From Stappia sp. MMSF_3263 (lineage in GTDB: Bacteria; Pseudomonadota; Alphaproteobacteria; Rhizobiales; Stappiaceae): a DNA stretch of 64,000 nucleotides. Shown here in pieces: positions 44,413 to 54,476 of the stretch (position 1 is its first letter; every line of letters begins with the position of its first letter). Under the pieces are notes generated by a model. The model saw only the letters and a list, made by a program, of their open reading frames with translations. It was not told the DNA's origin and made no database searches. The translations under genes were made by a program, and so were the position numbers. The stretch lies in NCBI RefSeq assembly GCF_030733745.1, contig NZ_JASHIK010000016.1:1-64000 (forward strand). Reading direction: 5' to 3'.

Positions 44413-46014
44413 ATGGCAACGGATGCCCCCAGGCTGACATTCCATGGCGCCGCCGGCTGCGTTACCGGGTCCTGCCACCGGCTGGAGACGGCAGGCGGCA
44501 CGGTCCTGCTCGACTGCGGCCTGTTCCAGGGCTCGAAGACCGAGAAGGAGCTGAACTATCGCCCGTTTCCCTTCGCCGCCGGCGAGATTGACGCGGTGAT
44601 CCTCAGCCACGCCCATATCGACCATTCCGGCCTGCTGCCGAAGCTGGTGCGCGAGGGGTATGCGGGGCCGATCTTCGCGACCGGAGCCACGTTCGAGCTG
44701 TGCAGCGTGATGCTGCCCGACAGTGCCCATATCCAGGAGATCGAGGTCGAGCAACTCAACCGGCGCAACCGCCGGCGCAGTCGCCGCGAGACGGTCGAGC
44801 CGATCTATTCCGGCGAGGATGCGCAGGCAACGCTCGCCCTGTTCCGGCCCCATGCCTATGGCGACTGGTTCCAGGTGCTACCGGGCCTGCGCGCCCGCTT
44901 CTGGAATGCAGGTCACCTGCTTGGCTCGGCCTCGGTCGAGCTGGAGATCGCCGACCCGGCGATCCGGCTGCTGTTTTCCGGTGATATCGGCCCCGACTAC
45001 AAGCTGTTGCATCCCGACCCGGAGGCACCGAGCGGCATCGACTATCTCATTTGCGAAAGCACATATGGCGACACCGATCGGGAGGACGCCACCCCGGCGC
45101 ACCGGCGGGCGCAACTGCGTGCCGAAGTGAAGGCGGCGATGAACCCTAACGGTGCCCTGCTTATTCCGTCCTTCGCGGTGGAACGGGCGCAGGAACTGAT
45201 CAGCGATCTGTGCCAGCTGATGGCCGAGGGCGCCCTGCCGCAAATCCCGGTCTACCTGGATTCGCCGCTGGCCGCTGCCGCGACCCGGGTCTTCGCCCGC
45301 CATGCCCGCGAGCTGGAGGGCGGCGAGACGCTGCTGCAGGGGCTCGCGGCCGGCAACCTGCAGATGACCGAGACGGTGGAGCAGAGCAAAGCGCTCGACC
45401 GCGTTCGTGGCTTCCACATCGTCATCGCGGCCAGCGGGATGTGCGAGGCCGGCCGCATCCGCCACCGACTGAAGAACTGGCTGTGGCGCGACGAGGCGAC
45501 CGTGCTGCTCGTTGGTTACCAGGCAACCGGCACGCTCGGCCGCATACTGCAGGACGGCGCGCCGTCCGTCCGCATCCAGGGCGAGGAGTTCTCTGTCCGA
45601 GCCCGGATCCGTTCGATCGACCTTTATTCCGGCCATGCCGACGGCCCTGAACTGGCAAGCTGGATCGGTGAACGGTTGCCGTTGACACACGACCTGTTCC
45701 TGGTTCACGGCGAGCCGGAGGCGATAGAGGGACTTGTCGTCCGTCTGCCCGGCCTCGTTGAGGCCGACCACGTGCTCCGTCCCGACCTTGACCAGACGTT
45801 CGAGCTGACGAGGGAAGGTGCAATCCCGCTGGCCGGCCTGTTGCCACCGCGACTGCCGCGCGAGGAGGTGGCCCATCTCGATTGGCACAACGACGTCTCT
45901 CGCCTGCTGCTGGATATCAGCGACCAGCTTTCCGCCGAGCCGGACGAGAAGAGTCGCAACGTGGCGATTCGCCGCCTTCGCCGGGCGCTTTCCGGAGACG
46001 AGGTGGCGGAATAG
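44413..46014 (+). CDS. MBL-fold/beta-CASP metallohydrolase (putative exoribonuclease)
   Basis: A 533-residue protein of the metallo-beta-lactamase superfamily with a beta-CASP insert, like archaeal and bacterial CPSF73 relatives. Two-metal ligands are His66, His68, Asp70 and His71 in SHAHIDHSG, then NAGHLLGSAS, LLFSGDIG and the SGHAD motif. The beta-CASP domain lies at about 230-400, including PSFAVERAQELI and IAASGMCEAGRIRHRL. Length is slightly more than the usual ~455-470 because of a C-terminal extension. RNA processing is the family role; the substrate here is unknown. Confidence 0.88.
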   Translation: MATDAPRLTFHGAAGCVTGSCHRLETAGGTVLLDCGLFQGSKTEKELNYRPFPFAAGEIDAVILSHAHIDHSGLLPKLVREGYAGPIFATGATFELCSVMLPDSAHIQEIEVEQLNRRNRRRSRRETVEPIYSGEDAQATLALFRPHAYGDWFQVLPGLRARFWNAGHLLGSASVELEIADPAIRLLFSGDIGPDYKLLHPDPEAPSGIDYLICESTYGDTDREDATPAHRRAQLRAEVKAAMNPNGALLIPSFAVERAQELISDLCQLMAEGALPQIPVYLDSPLAAAATRVFARHARELEGGETLLQGLAAGNLQMTETVEQSKALDRVRGFHIVIAASGMCEAGRIRHRLKNWLWRDEATVLLVGYQATGTLGRILQDGAPSVRIQGEEFSVRARIRSIDLYSGHADGPELASWIGERLPLTHDLFLVHGEPEAIEGLVVRLPGLVEADHVLRPDLDQTFELTREGAIPLAGLLPPRLPREEVAHLDWHNDVSRLLLDISDQLSAEPDEKSRNVAIRRLRRALSGDEVAE

Positions 46015-46140
46015 GCGACTGGTGCCGCAGGTTGGCCTTGCCTCTGCGAAAACGTTTGGGCAACTTTCCTGCTTCGATGGGAACGGGATGCGGCGCGGCC
46101 AATGGCCGACAGACCGGCCCTGGATCAGGATCGGCCGGGA

Positions 46141-47190
46141 ATGACCAAGGAAACGACTTCCGCGCAGCGTTCGCGCAACACCACCTTGCGGGACGTGGCC
46201 AAGGCGGCGGGCGTGGATGTCTCCACCGTTTCGCGTGTCCTGAAGAACGACAAGGACGTGCGGACCAGCGCGGAGACGCGGCAGCGAATCATCGAGGCGG
46301 CGGAGCGGCTGAAGTACCGGGCGAACCCGCTGGCCCGGGCGCTGAAGACGGCGCAGTCCCGCACCCTGCTCATCGTGGTGCCGCAGATCGAGAACCCGGT
46401 CTTCGCCTCCGCCATCCTCGGGGCGGAGGCCGAGGCGCGGGCGAGGGGATACGTGCTGCTGGTTGCCTATGACCAGAACGGTTCCGCGGCGAGCGTGCTG
46501 GAGCGGGTCTCGCAGTCCAGCCTGATCGAGGGCGTCATCATCGCGAGCTTCGACGAGGATGACAGCCTGCGCCAGAGCATCGCGGCGATGAACCGCCCCT
46601 ATGTGGTCATCAACCGCGTCCTTCCTGGCGATGTGCCCTGCGTCGCTGTTGATACCTGTGCGGCCAGCGCGATCGGCGTGCGGCATCTGATCGATCTGGG
46701 GCACCGGCGTATCGGGCATGTGGCGGGCCGGCTGGGGCGCTTCAACGGCAACGCCCGCCGGCAGGGCTGGGAGGAGGCGATGTCGGCTGCCGGTCTCGAC
46801 CCCGATCCGCAACTGGTAGCGGAGGCCGGATACGATCCCGAGCGGGTTCCGGCGGCGGTCGATCGCCTGCTGGAGCGCAAGGTGACGGCCATCCATGCCG
46901 CGACGCTGCTGACGGGGGCGGCCACCATCGCGCATCTGCACAAGCTCGGGCTCGACGTGCCGGGCGATATTTCGGTGGTCACGATGCATGACGACCTTCT
47001 CGCACGGGTCGTCTATCCCGAAATCACGACGGTCGGACTGCCCACTTCGGAAATGGGACACGAGGCCGTGCGAATGCTTGTGGATCAACTCGGGATGCCA
47101 TCCGACGCAGCGTCCCAAAGGCCTCCCGTGCTGCTGCTGGCGCCGGGAAACCTCGTCGTTCGGGGCTCTGCCTCTTCCCTGAAAATTTAG
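46141..47190 (+). CDS. LacI family transcriptional regulator
   Basis: A 349-residue repressor with the helix-turn-helix and hinge (TLRDVAKAAGVDVSTVSRVL, residues ~14-33) and a periplasmic-binding-protein-like sugar-sensing domain (IVVPQIENPVFASAILGAEA; HRRIGHVAGRLGRFNGNARR; PGDISVVTMHDD). The chosen start at 46141 gives the standard N-terminus. It is followed, after an intergenic region with a promoter and a LacI-type operator, by the oxidase-kinase-ABC-dehydrogenase genes. It most likely represses them until the cognate sugar or polyol binds. Confidence 0.94.
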   Translation: MTKETTSAQRSRNTTLRDVAKAAGVDVSTVSRVLKNDKDVRTSAETRQRIIEAAERLKYRANPLARALKTAQSRTLLIVVPQIENPVFASAILGAEAEARARGYVLLVAYDQNGSAASVLERVSQSSLIEGVIIASFDEDDSLRQSIAAMNRPYVVINRVLPGDVPCVAVDTCAASAIGVRHLIDLGHRRIGHVAGRLGRFNGNARRQGWEEAMSAAGLDPDPQLVAEAGYDPERVPAAVDRLLERKVTAIHAATLLTGAATIAHLHKLGLDVPGDISVVTMHDDLLARVVYPEITTVGLPTSEMGHEAVRMLVDQLGMPSDAASQRPPVLLLAPGNLVVRGSASSLKI

Positions 47191-47193
47191 GTG

Positions 47194-47222
47194 TTGACGC
47201 AGCCGGGTCTTTTGCATTCTAT
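47194..47222 (+). promoter_or_regulatory. Promoter of the sugar/polyol operon
   Basis: TTGACG, 17 bases, then TTCTAT starts only 4 bases after the LacI stop codon. The LacI-type operator directly follows the -10 and would cover the transcription start. Confidence 0.7.
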
Positions 47223-47242
47223 TTGAACAAACGTTTGCTCAA
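47223..47242. promoter_or_regulatory. LacI-family operator
   Basis: A 20-base palindrome with arms TTGAACAAAC and GTTTGCTCAA centred on the CG step typical of LacI/PurR sites. Nine of ten positions are symmetric. Confidence 0.85.
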
Positions 47243-47290
47243 GTGTCCGGCCGCGCAAAATCACGCCGCCGTAGTCGAGAAGGGAGGACC

Positions 47291-48751
47291 ATGGTGAGCA
47301 GTGAAACGCGGTTCGCGGAGTTTGCGGATATCGTCGGGGCGGAGAACGTCCTTACAACCGAGGACGACCGCAGGCGGTACGCCCACGACAAGCTGCCCTA
47401 TGCGAATTTCCGGGCCCGCGCCGGGGCGCTGGTCGGCACCTTGCCGGGTGTCGTCCTGCGCCCGGGTTCGGCCGACGAGGTCCAGCGGATCGTGCGCCAT
47501 GCGGCCAAGGCCGGTCTCCCCGTCATCCCCTATGGCAGCGGTTCGGGCGTCCTTGGCGGCACCATTCCGCTCGAGGGCGAGGTGATGATCGACATGCAGC
47601 GCATGGATCGGATCACCGGCGTCGACTACGAGAATGCGCTGGTGACGGTCCAGGCGGGCATGAACGGCGAGCTTTTCGAAGCGGAACTCAATGCGAAAGG
47701 CTACACGGTTGGCCACCTTCCCCAGTCGCTGACCATTTCCACCACCGGAGGCTGGGCGGCCTGCCGGGGCGGCGGGCAGGAGTCCAGCCGCTACGGCAAG
47801 ATCGAGGACATTGTCGTCGGCCTCAAGGCAGTGCTTCCCGACGGTCGGCTGCTGGAGGTCCGGCCCTTGCCGAAGCGGGCGACCGGCCCGTCGATCCGCG
47901 ACCTGATCGTTGGCAACGAGGGCACGCTTGCCATCATCACCGAACTCACCCTGCGCCTTTGGAAACAGCCGGAGGCGGAAGAGGTCATGGTGTTCGCGCT
48001 GCCGGAGCGTGCCGCGGCGCTCGGCCTTGCCCGCCGTATCATGCAGGCGGGGCTGCATCCCAGGATCGTGCGGCTCTATGACGAGCGCGAAACGGCATCG
48101 CGCACCGAAGGCATCGCCGCCTTCGCCGAGCGGCCCGTGATGGCCAATATCGTGGTGTGCGGCGAACCGGGCCTCGTGGCCGCCGAGGCTGCGTTGGTTC
48201 GCAGCTTCGCCGCCGAGGCGGGCGCGGTGGAAACCGAAACCCGGCCCTTCGACGAATGGCGGGCGACCCGATACAAGTCGATCAGCAAGCTGTGGCAGGA
48301 CAAGGGCTACTACAACGACACCATCGAGGTGACTGTGAACTGGTCTCGTGCCGCCGCGCTCTACGAGGCGATCGAGAAGCAGGTGCCGGGGATCTTCCCG
48401 GAGGCGCATTTCAGCGCCCACTGGTCGCATGTCTATCCGGAGGGCGTGTGCCAGTACATGACCATCCGCCTGCCGCAAATGCCGCAGGACGAGGCCCTTC
48501 CGCTGCATGCGCGACTGTGGGAACTGCTGGAGGGCGAAACGCTCGCCCATGGCGGCTCCATCGCCCACCATCACGGCAGCGGCCTGTTCCGCGGTCCCTG
48601 GATGGATGACGAGCTCGGGGTCGGCATGGACCTGCTGCGTGCGGTGAAACAGGCGATCGACCCGCAGAACCTTTTCAACCCCGGCAAGCTCGGCCTGCCG
48701 CCGCGCGCCGGCTCCATCGACCCCTATCGAGACAGGGTGGACCATGCCTGA
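47291..48751 (+). CDS. FAD-binding oxidase, alkylglycerone-phosphate-synthase-like
   Basis: The start at 47291, after GGGAGGACC, gives 486 residues. An FAD-binding PCMH fold (about 45-230) has PYGSGSGVLGG at ~80-90 and GNEGTLAIITELTLRL. The C-terminal cap ends in VKQAIDPQNLFNPGKLGLP. The triple-His HHHGSGLFR motif (residues 426-428) plus RWRATRYK-like elements (EWRATRYKSI) recall the plasmalogen enzyme AGPS and related 2-hydroxyacid or hydroxy-phosphate oxidases. In a polyol operon, true ether-lipid synthesis is unlikely; oxidation of a sugar- or polyol-derived alcohol is my inference. It overlaps the kinase gene by 8 bases. Confidence 0.85.
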   Translation: MVSSETRFAEFADIVGAENVLTTEDDRRRYAHDKLPYANFRARAGALVGTLPGVVLRPGSADEVQRIVRHAAKAGLPVIPYGSGSGVLGGTIPLEGEVMIDMQRMDRITGVDYENALVTVQAGMNGELFEAELNAKGYTVGHLPQSLTISTTGGWAACRGGGQESSRYGKIEDIVVGLKAVLPDGRLLEVRPLPKRATGPSIRDLIVGNEGTLAIITELTLRLWKQPEAEEVMVFALPERAAALGLARRIMQAGLHPRIVRLYDERETASRTEGIAAFAERPVMANIVVCGEPGLVAAEAALVRSFAAEAGAVETETRPFDEWRATRYKSISKLWQDKGYYNDTIEVTVNWSRAAALYEAIEKQVPGIFPEAHFSAHWSHVYPEGVCQYMTIRLPQMPQDEALPLHARLWELLEGETLAHGGSIAHHHGSGLFRGPWMDDELGVGMDLLRAVKQAIDPQNLFNPGKLGLPPRAGSIDPYRDRVDHA

Positions 48752-50239
48752 TCCGTTGCTGCTGGGCATAGACCTCGGTGCCGGCTCGCTCAAATCGACC
48801 GTGATCGACGGCGCCGGCAAGGTCCACGGCGCGGCCTCGGCCGCCGTCGAGACGCTGGCCCCGCATCCCGGGTTCAGCGAGCAGGACCCGCTCGGCTGGC
48901 GGACGGCGATGATCGACACCCTGTCGCAGCTCTGGCGGCAGGGGATCGACCCTGCCCGGATCGGTGGCATCGCCTTCACGGCCGGCGCCCATACGCATGT
49001 TCTCGAGGATGCCGACGGCCGTGCCTTGCGACCGGCAATTATGTGGAACGACCAGCGCTCGGGGCGGCAGGTGGCGGCTCTTCGGCAGGCGCAGGGTGCG
49101 CGGATCCTGGAGCTGTCGGGCAATCTGGTCAGCGCGACCTGGACCCTGCCGCAGCTTGTCTGGACGCGGGAGAACGAGCCGGAACTGTTCGCCCGCATCC
49201 ACCGGGTCCGTCCGGCCAAGGACTGGCTGCGGCGCCAGATCGACGGAAGCGATGCAACCGATATCACCGATGCCTGGGGGCTGATGCTGGCCGATGCCGG
49301 TGGCTCCGGCTGGTCGGATGAACTCTGCCGTATGGCGGGGATCGACGCGTCCGTCCTGCCGCCCATCGTCGGCTCGACGCAGGTCACCGGAACGGTCACG
49401 GCGGCCGCCGCGCAGGCGACCGGCTTGATGGCCGGGACGCCGGTGATCTGCGGGACGTCGGACACCAATGCCGAGACCTTCTGCGGCGGCATGACCCGCG
49501 CAGGGCTCGGCGCGCTCAAGCTGGCGACCGCGGGAACCGTGTCGACGCTGACGGCAACCCCGTCCTTCTCGGAAAAGGTCATCCATTACCCGCATCTGGT
49601 GCCTGGCCATTGCTACACGATCCTGGGGACCAATTCCTGTGCGTCGGCGCATCGTTGGCTGCGCGACACCCTGTTCGGCACCATCGGCTTCGATGGCATG
49701 GACCGTGCGGCGCAGGCCGTGCCGCCGGGAAGCGAGGGACTGGTCTTCCACCCCTATCTCAACGGCGAGCGCAGCCCGTATTGGGACCCGGACCTGAGGG
49801 CCTCCTATGTCGGTCTCGGCTTTGCCCACGGTCCCGGCCATTTCGTGCGGGCGCTCTACGAGGGCATCGCCTTCAGTCTGCGCGACTGCCTGGAAGTGCT
49901 TCGCGGGCTCGACATGGGGTTCTCTACGGCCCGGTTGGTCGGCGGGGGCACGCGCAGCGAGCTCTGGCAGCAGATCATCGCCGATGTGACCGGCCTGGTC
50001 ATCGAGATCCCGCGCGAGGGCGATGCCTCCTTCGGCGCCGCCCTGATCGCCGGTCTCGGCGCAGGCGTCTTCGCCGATACGCAGGCGGCGGCATCCGTGA
50101 TCGAGGTCAAGGCAACCCGGCGGCCCAACCCGGAAGCCGCACGGCGTTACGAGGACGGTTTTGCCATCTACCGCGAGACCAAGGACGCGCTGACGCCTGT
50201 CAACCATCGCATCGCCGCAGCCGGCAGGGAAGGGAACTG

Positions 50240-50240
<1 letters not shown>
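48744..50240 (+). CDS. FGGY-family carbohydrate kinase (xylulokinase-like)
   Basis: A 498-residue kinase with the two actin-fold halves: DLGAGSLKSTVIDGAG (phosphate loop 1), IMWNDQRSG (substrate region), GTSDTNAETFCGG, a TAGTVSTL loop, and the C-terminal signature ARLVGGGTRSELWQQIIADV. The overall pattern is that of xylulokinases, but FGGY specificity cannot be read reliably. The start ATGCCTGA overlaps the oxidase stop. It presumably phosphorylates the imported sugar, polyol or its keto form. Confidence 0.9.
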
Positions 50241-51322
<1,082 letters not shown>

Positions 51323-51370
51323 ACGAAATCACCGCGGCGGAGGACGCGGGGCAACTCGGGAGGAGAAACC

Positions 51371-52696
51371 ATGAAGAAATCAAGCAATTCACCGCTGATC
51401 ACACGGCGCCAGACCCTGCAGGGGGCCGGCATTCTGGGCCTTGGCGCGGCATTGTCCAGCCTCGGCGCACCCGCCCTGCGCGCGCAGGGACGCAAGGAAA
51501 TCCGGTTCCTGAACTGCGAGACCGGCAAGGACACGCTCGCCTTCTTCGACAGGATCGCGAAGGAGTACCAGGAGAAGACCGGCATCGAGGTGCGGATCGA
51601 TTCCGTCCCCCTTGGCGAGGCCTTCACCAAGATCACCAACGGCATTCGCAGCGGAACGCCCTACGACATTGCCAATGTCGGCTTCATCGGTCATGTGCTG
51701 ATCCTGGCCGACCAGGGGCAGATCGTGCCGTTGAACGAACTCACAGATCCGTATGAATGGGGCAACAACATCCTGTTCCCGATGGACGGCAAGGTCTACT
51801 GGTACCCGTTCGACTACAACCTTTCGGTCATCTACTACCGCAAGGATCTCTACGAGCAGAAAGGCCTGTCGATCCCCAACACCTGGGACGATTTCGTCGC
51901 CAATTGCCAGGCCACCATCGAGGGCCGGCGCAAGGGCTGCCTGTTCCCCATCGGCTCAAACGGCGCCACCAACTGGATGTCGGTCGCCTTCATGTGGGCC
52001 GAGGGCGTCAAGCTGTTCGACGACCAGTGGAATGTCACGCTGGATGCCGAGGGCATGAAGTCCAAGGCCGCCGCCTATCTCGATTTCATGGAGCGGCTCT
52101 ACCCGACCATGCCGCCGGGCGCGATCCAGGCCGACTATGCGACGGTGCTGTCCAACGTCGTGGGCGGGTCCGTCGCGCATGGGGCCTATGCGGGGCGGGT
52201 TCTCGAGGCGGCGGAGCGGGACAATCCGCAGGTTGCGGAAAACCTCGGCATCATGCCCTACATGGACAGCGCCGGGAACAACAAGGCGGTCAGTCATGGC
52301 TATGACGGCTGGGTGGTCCTGAAGACCGACAACACGGGCCCGGCGATGGAGTTCATGCGCTGGATGACCACCGACCGCCTGGTCGACTTCCTGCACACCG
52401 CGCCTGTTCATTTCCAGCCGGCGCGGCTGGACATCTACGACAATGACCGCTGGCGCGACAACGCGATGATCAAGAAATACTCCCAGCAGATCGAGACGAT
52501 GCGCGGGATGGTCACCGACGACAAGATGCTGGTCACCTCGATCGACACCCAGGGACCGTATCCGGATATCCGCCCGGGCAAGGTGTTCGAGGCCTTCGTC
52601 ATGCCGGAGATGCTCCAGAACAAGCTGATCAAGGGCATGTCGTCGATGGAAGCCGTCGAGACGGCGGCAGCGCGGATGCGCGACCTGGTGAACTGA
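51371..52696 (+). CDS. ABC transporter substrate-binding protein (CUT1), Tat signal
   Basis: A 441-residue extracellular solute-binding protein family 1. The N-terminus has a twin-arginine motif (TRRQTLQG) with a moderately hydrophobic stretch, so it may be exported folded via Tat. The mature part shows EIRFLNCETGKDTLAFFDRI, EYQEKTGIEVRIDSVPLGEAF and the family-typical ASTM-like closing helix segments (AVETAAARMRDLVN). GGAGGAG precedes the start. The ligand is unknown; a carbohydrate or polyol is expected. Confidence 0.92.
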   Translation: MKKSSNSPLITRRQTLQGAGILGLGAALSSLGAPALRAQGRKEIRFLNCETGKDTLAFFDRIAKEYQEKTGIEVRIDSVPLGEAFTKITNGIRSGTPYDIANVGFIGHVLILADQGQIVPLNELTDPYEWGNNILFPMDGKVYWYPFDYNLSVIYYRKDLYEQKGLSIPNTWDDFVANCQATIEGRRKGCLFPIGSNGATNWMSVAFMWAEGVKLFDDQWNVTLDAEGMKSKAAAYLDFMERLYPTMPPGAIQADYATVLSNVVGGSVAHGAYAGRVLEAAERDNPQVAENLGIMPYMDSAGNNKAVSHGYDGWVVLKTDNTGPAMEFMRWMTTDRLVDFLHTAPVHFQPARLDIYDNDRWRDNAMIKKYSQQIETMRGMVTDDKMLVTSIDTQGPYPDIRPGKVFEAFVMPEMLQNKLIKGMSSMEAVETAAARMRDLVN

Positions 52697-52779
52697 CCGC
52701 CGGTCTCGTTCCCGACACCAACCCGGAGGCGGCGAGACCTGCCGCCTCCGGCCTTCCGGATTGCGAAAAGGGTGCAAGA

Positions 52780-53640
52780 ATGACCCGCTGGATGCTGCCG
52801 GCCTTCCTGGCTGTGGGCGTGATCGTGACACTGGTGCTGATTGTCGGTCCGGCGGTCTATGCCGTGTCGCTGAGCTTCTTCGATCTGCCGTCGCTGACCT
52901 CCGACCCGGTCTGGGTGGGGCTGGCGAAATACCAGGCCGTGCTGGCAAGCGCGGAGTTCTGGAACGCGTTGTGGAACGGCATCGTCTATGCCGGTCTGGC
53001 AATCGTACTCCAAGTTGTGCTGGGTATCAGTTTCGCGCTGGTGCTGCACCAGCCGTTTCGCGGCCGGGCTCTGGTGCGCGGGATGGCGTTCCTGCCCTAC
53101 CTGCTGCCGACCGTGATCGCGGTTCTGACCTTCAAGTGGATGGTCGACGGGTCACTCGGCATCGTCACCATCCTGATGGACGATTGGGGCCTGCCGCCGA
53201 TCTACTGGTTCGAGACCGAGCAGGCGGCGATGATATCGGTGATCCTGATTTCGGTCTGGCTGTGGACGCCCTTCGTCACCACGACCTTCCTTGCCGGCCT
53301 GCAGACCGTGCCCACCCAGCTTTATGAGGCGGCCCGCGTCGATGGAGCCGGTCCTGTCCGCCGCTTCTTCCACGTCACGCTTCCGGTGCTGCGGCCGATC
53401 CTGACGGTGATCGTGCTGCTGCGCGGGGTGTGGATGTTCAACAAGTTCGACGTCATCTGGCTGACGACGGGCGGCGGTCCCCTGGGGGCGACGGAGCATC
53501 TTCCGATCCTGTCCTACCGGACGGCCTTCGCGCTCTATGACATCGGTACGGGCGCGGCGGTCGCGACGATCTCGTTCCTGTTCCTGTCACTGGCCGTTTT
53601 CCTCTATTTCCGAGCCTTTCCCATGGAGGACGATGCATGA
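52780..53640 (+). CDS. ABC transporter permease (CUT1, MalF/UgpA type)
   Basis: A 286-residue inner-membrane permease with six predicted helices. The EAA motif appears as YEAARVDGAGPVRRFFHVTLP, the contact site for the ATPase. It overlaps the second permease by ATGA. An AAGGG ribosome binding site precedes ATG 52780. Confidence 0.93.
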   Translation: MTRWMLPAFLAVGVIVTLVLIVGPAVYAVSLSFFDLPSLTSDPVWVGLAKYQAVLASAEFWNALWNGIVYAGLAIVLQVVLGISFALVLHQPFRGRALVRGMAFLPYLLPTVIAVLTFKWMVDGSLGIVTILMDDWGLPPIYWFETEQAAMISVILISVWLWTPFVTTTFLAGLQTVPTQLYEAARVDGAGPVRRFFHVTLPVLRPILTVIVLLRGVWMFNKFDVIWLTTGGGPLGATEHLPILSYRTAFALYDIGTGAAVATISFLFLSLAVFLYFRAFPMEDDA

Positions 53641-54473
53641 CAACCGCATCGCGCCGGCCGCTCGCCCGTATCGGCCTCTATCTCGCGGCAATCGCCATCG
53701 CGCTCTACAGCGCCTTTCCCATCTACTGGATGGTGTCGTCCTCGCTGCGGCCGACGCAGGAGATGCTGCTCAATCCGACGCTCGTCCCGACCGAACTCAC
53801 CCTTCAGTACTATTACAGCCTGCTGGCCCAGACCGATTATCCCCGCCAGTTCCTGAACAGCCTGATCGTTGCCTTGTCGACGGTCGTCCTGACCATGTTC
53901 CTGTCGGTGATGATCGCCTATGGCGTCACTCGGCAGAGGATCCGCGGCAAGAAGGCGATCATCGCCGGCATGCTCTATGCCTACATGTTCCCGCCGCTGC
54001 TGCTCGCCATCCCGCTCTACGCGATGTTCACCAAGGTCGGGCTGAACGACACGCTCTTTTCCCTCGTCATCTCGCACCTGACCATGACCATGCCGCTCGG
54101 GGTCTGGTTCCTGTGGGGCTTCTTCAAGGCGATGCCGTTTGAACTGGAGGAGGCGGCGATGGTCGATGGCTGCACGCGGCTCGGGGCCTTCCTCAGGGTG
54201 GTGCTGCCGCTCTCCGTGCCGGGGTTGGTGACGGTGGCGATCTTCGCCTTCCTGCTGTCCTGGACCGACTACACGTTCGCGCTGGTGATGATCGGTTCGG
54301 ACGTGAACAAGACCGTGCCGCTCGGGCTTGCGTCCATGATCGGCGCGTTCGACCTACGCTGGGGCGACATCATGGCTGGATCAACCCTGATCGCGATGCC
54401 TCTGTTTATCGCCTTCATCCTGCTCTCCCGCTATTTCGTGCAAGGTCTGACGGCCGGCGCGGTGAAAGGATAG
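53637..54473 (+). CDS. ABC transporter permease (CUT1, MalG/UgpE type)
   Basis: A 278-residue partner permease with six helices and the EAA motif LEEAAMVDGCTRLGAFLRVVLP. The N-terminal FPIYWMVSSSLRP segment is typical of MalG-type subunits. It follows the first permease with a 4-base overlap and precedes the dehydrogenase by 3 bases. Confidence 0.93.
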   Translation: MTTASRRPLARIGLYLAAIAIALYSAFPIYWMVSSSLRPTQEMLLNPTLVPTELTLQYYYSLLAQTDYPRQFLNSLIVALSTVVLTMFLSVMIAYGVTRQRIRGKKAIIAGMLYAYMFPPLLLAIPLYAMFTKVGLNDTLFSLVISHLTMTMPLGVWFLWGFFKAMPFELEEAAMVDGCTRLGAFLRVVLPLSVPGLVTVAIFAFLLSWTDYTFALVMIGSDVNKTVPLGLASMIGAFDLRWGDIMAGSTLIAMPLFIAFILLSRYFVQGLTAGAVKG

Positions 54474-54476
54474 GTC

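Noticed and set aside
44878-47217. 779-codon minus-strand open frame
   Set aside because: Antisense to the MBL and LacI genes, both convincingly real.
47261-49582. 773-codon minus-strand open frame
   Set aside because: Antisense to the FAD oxidase and FGGY kinase genes.
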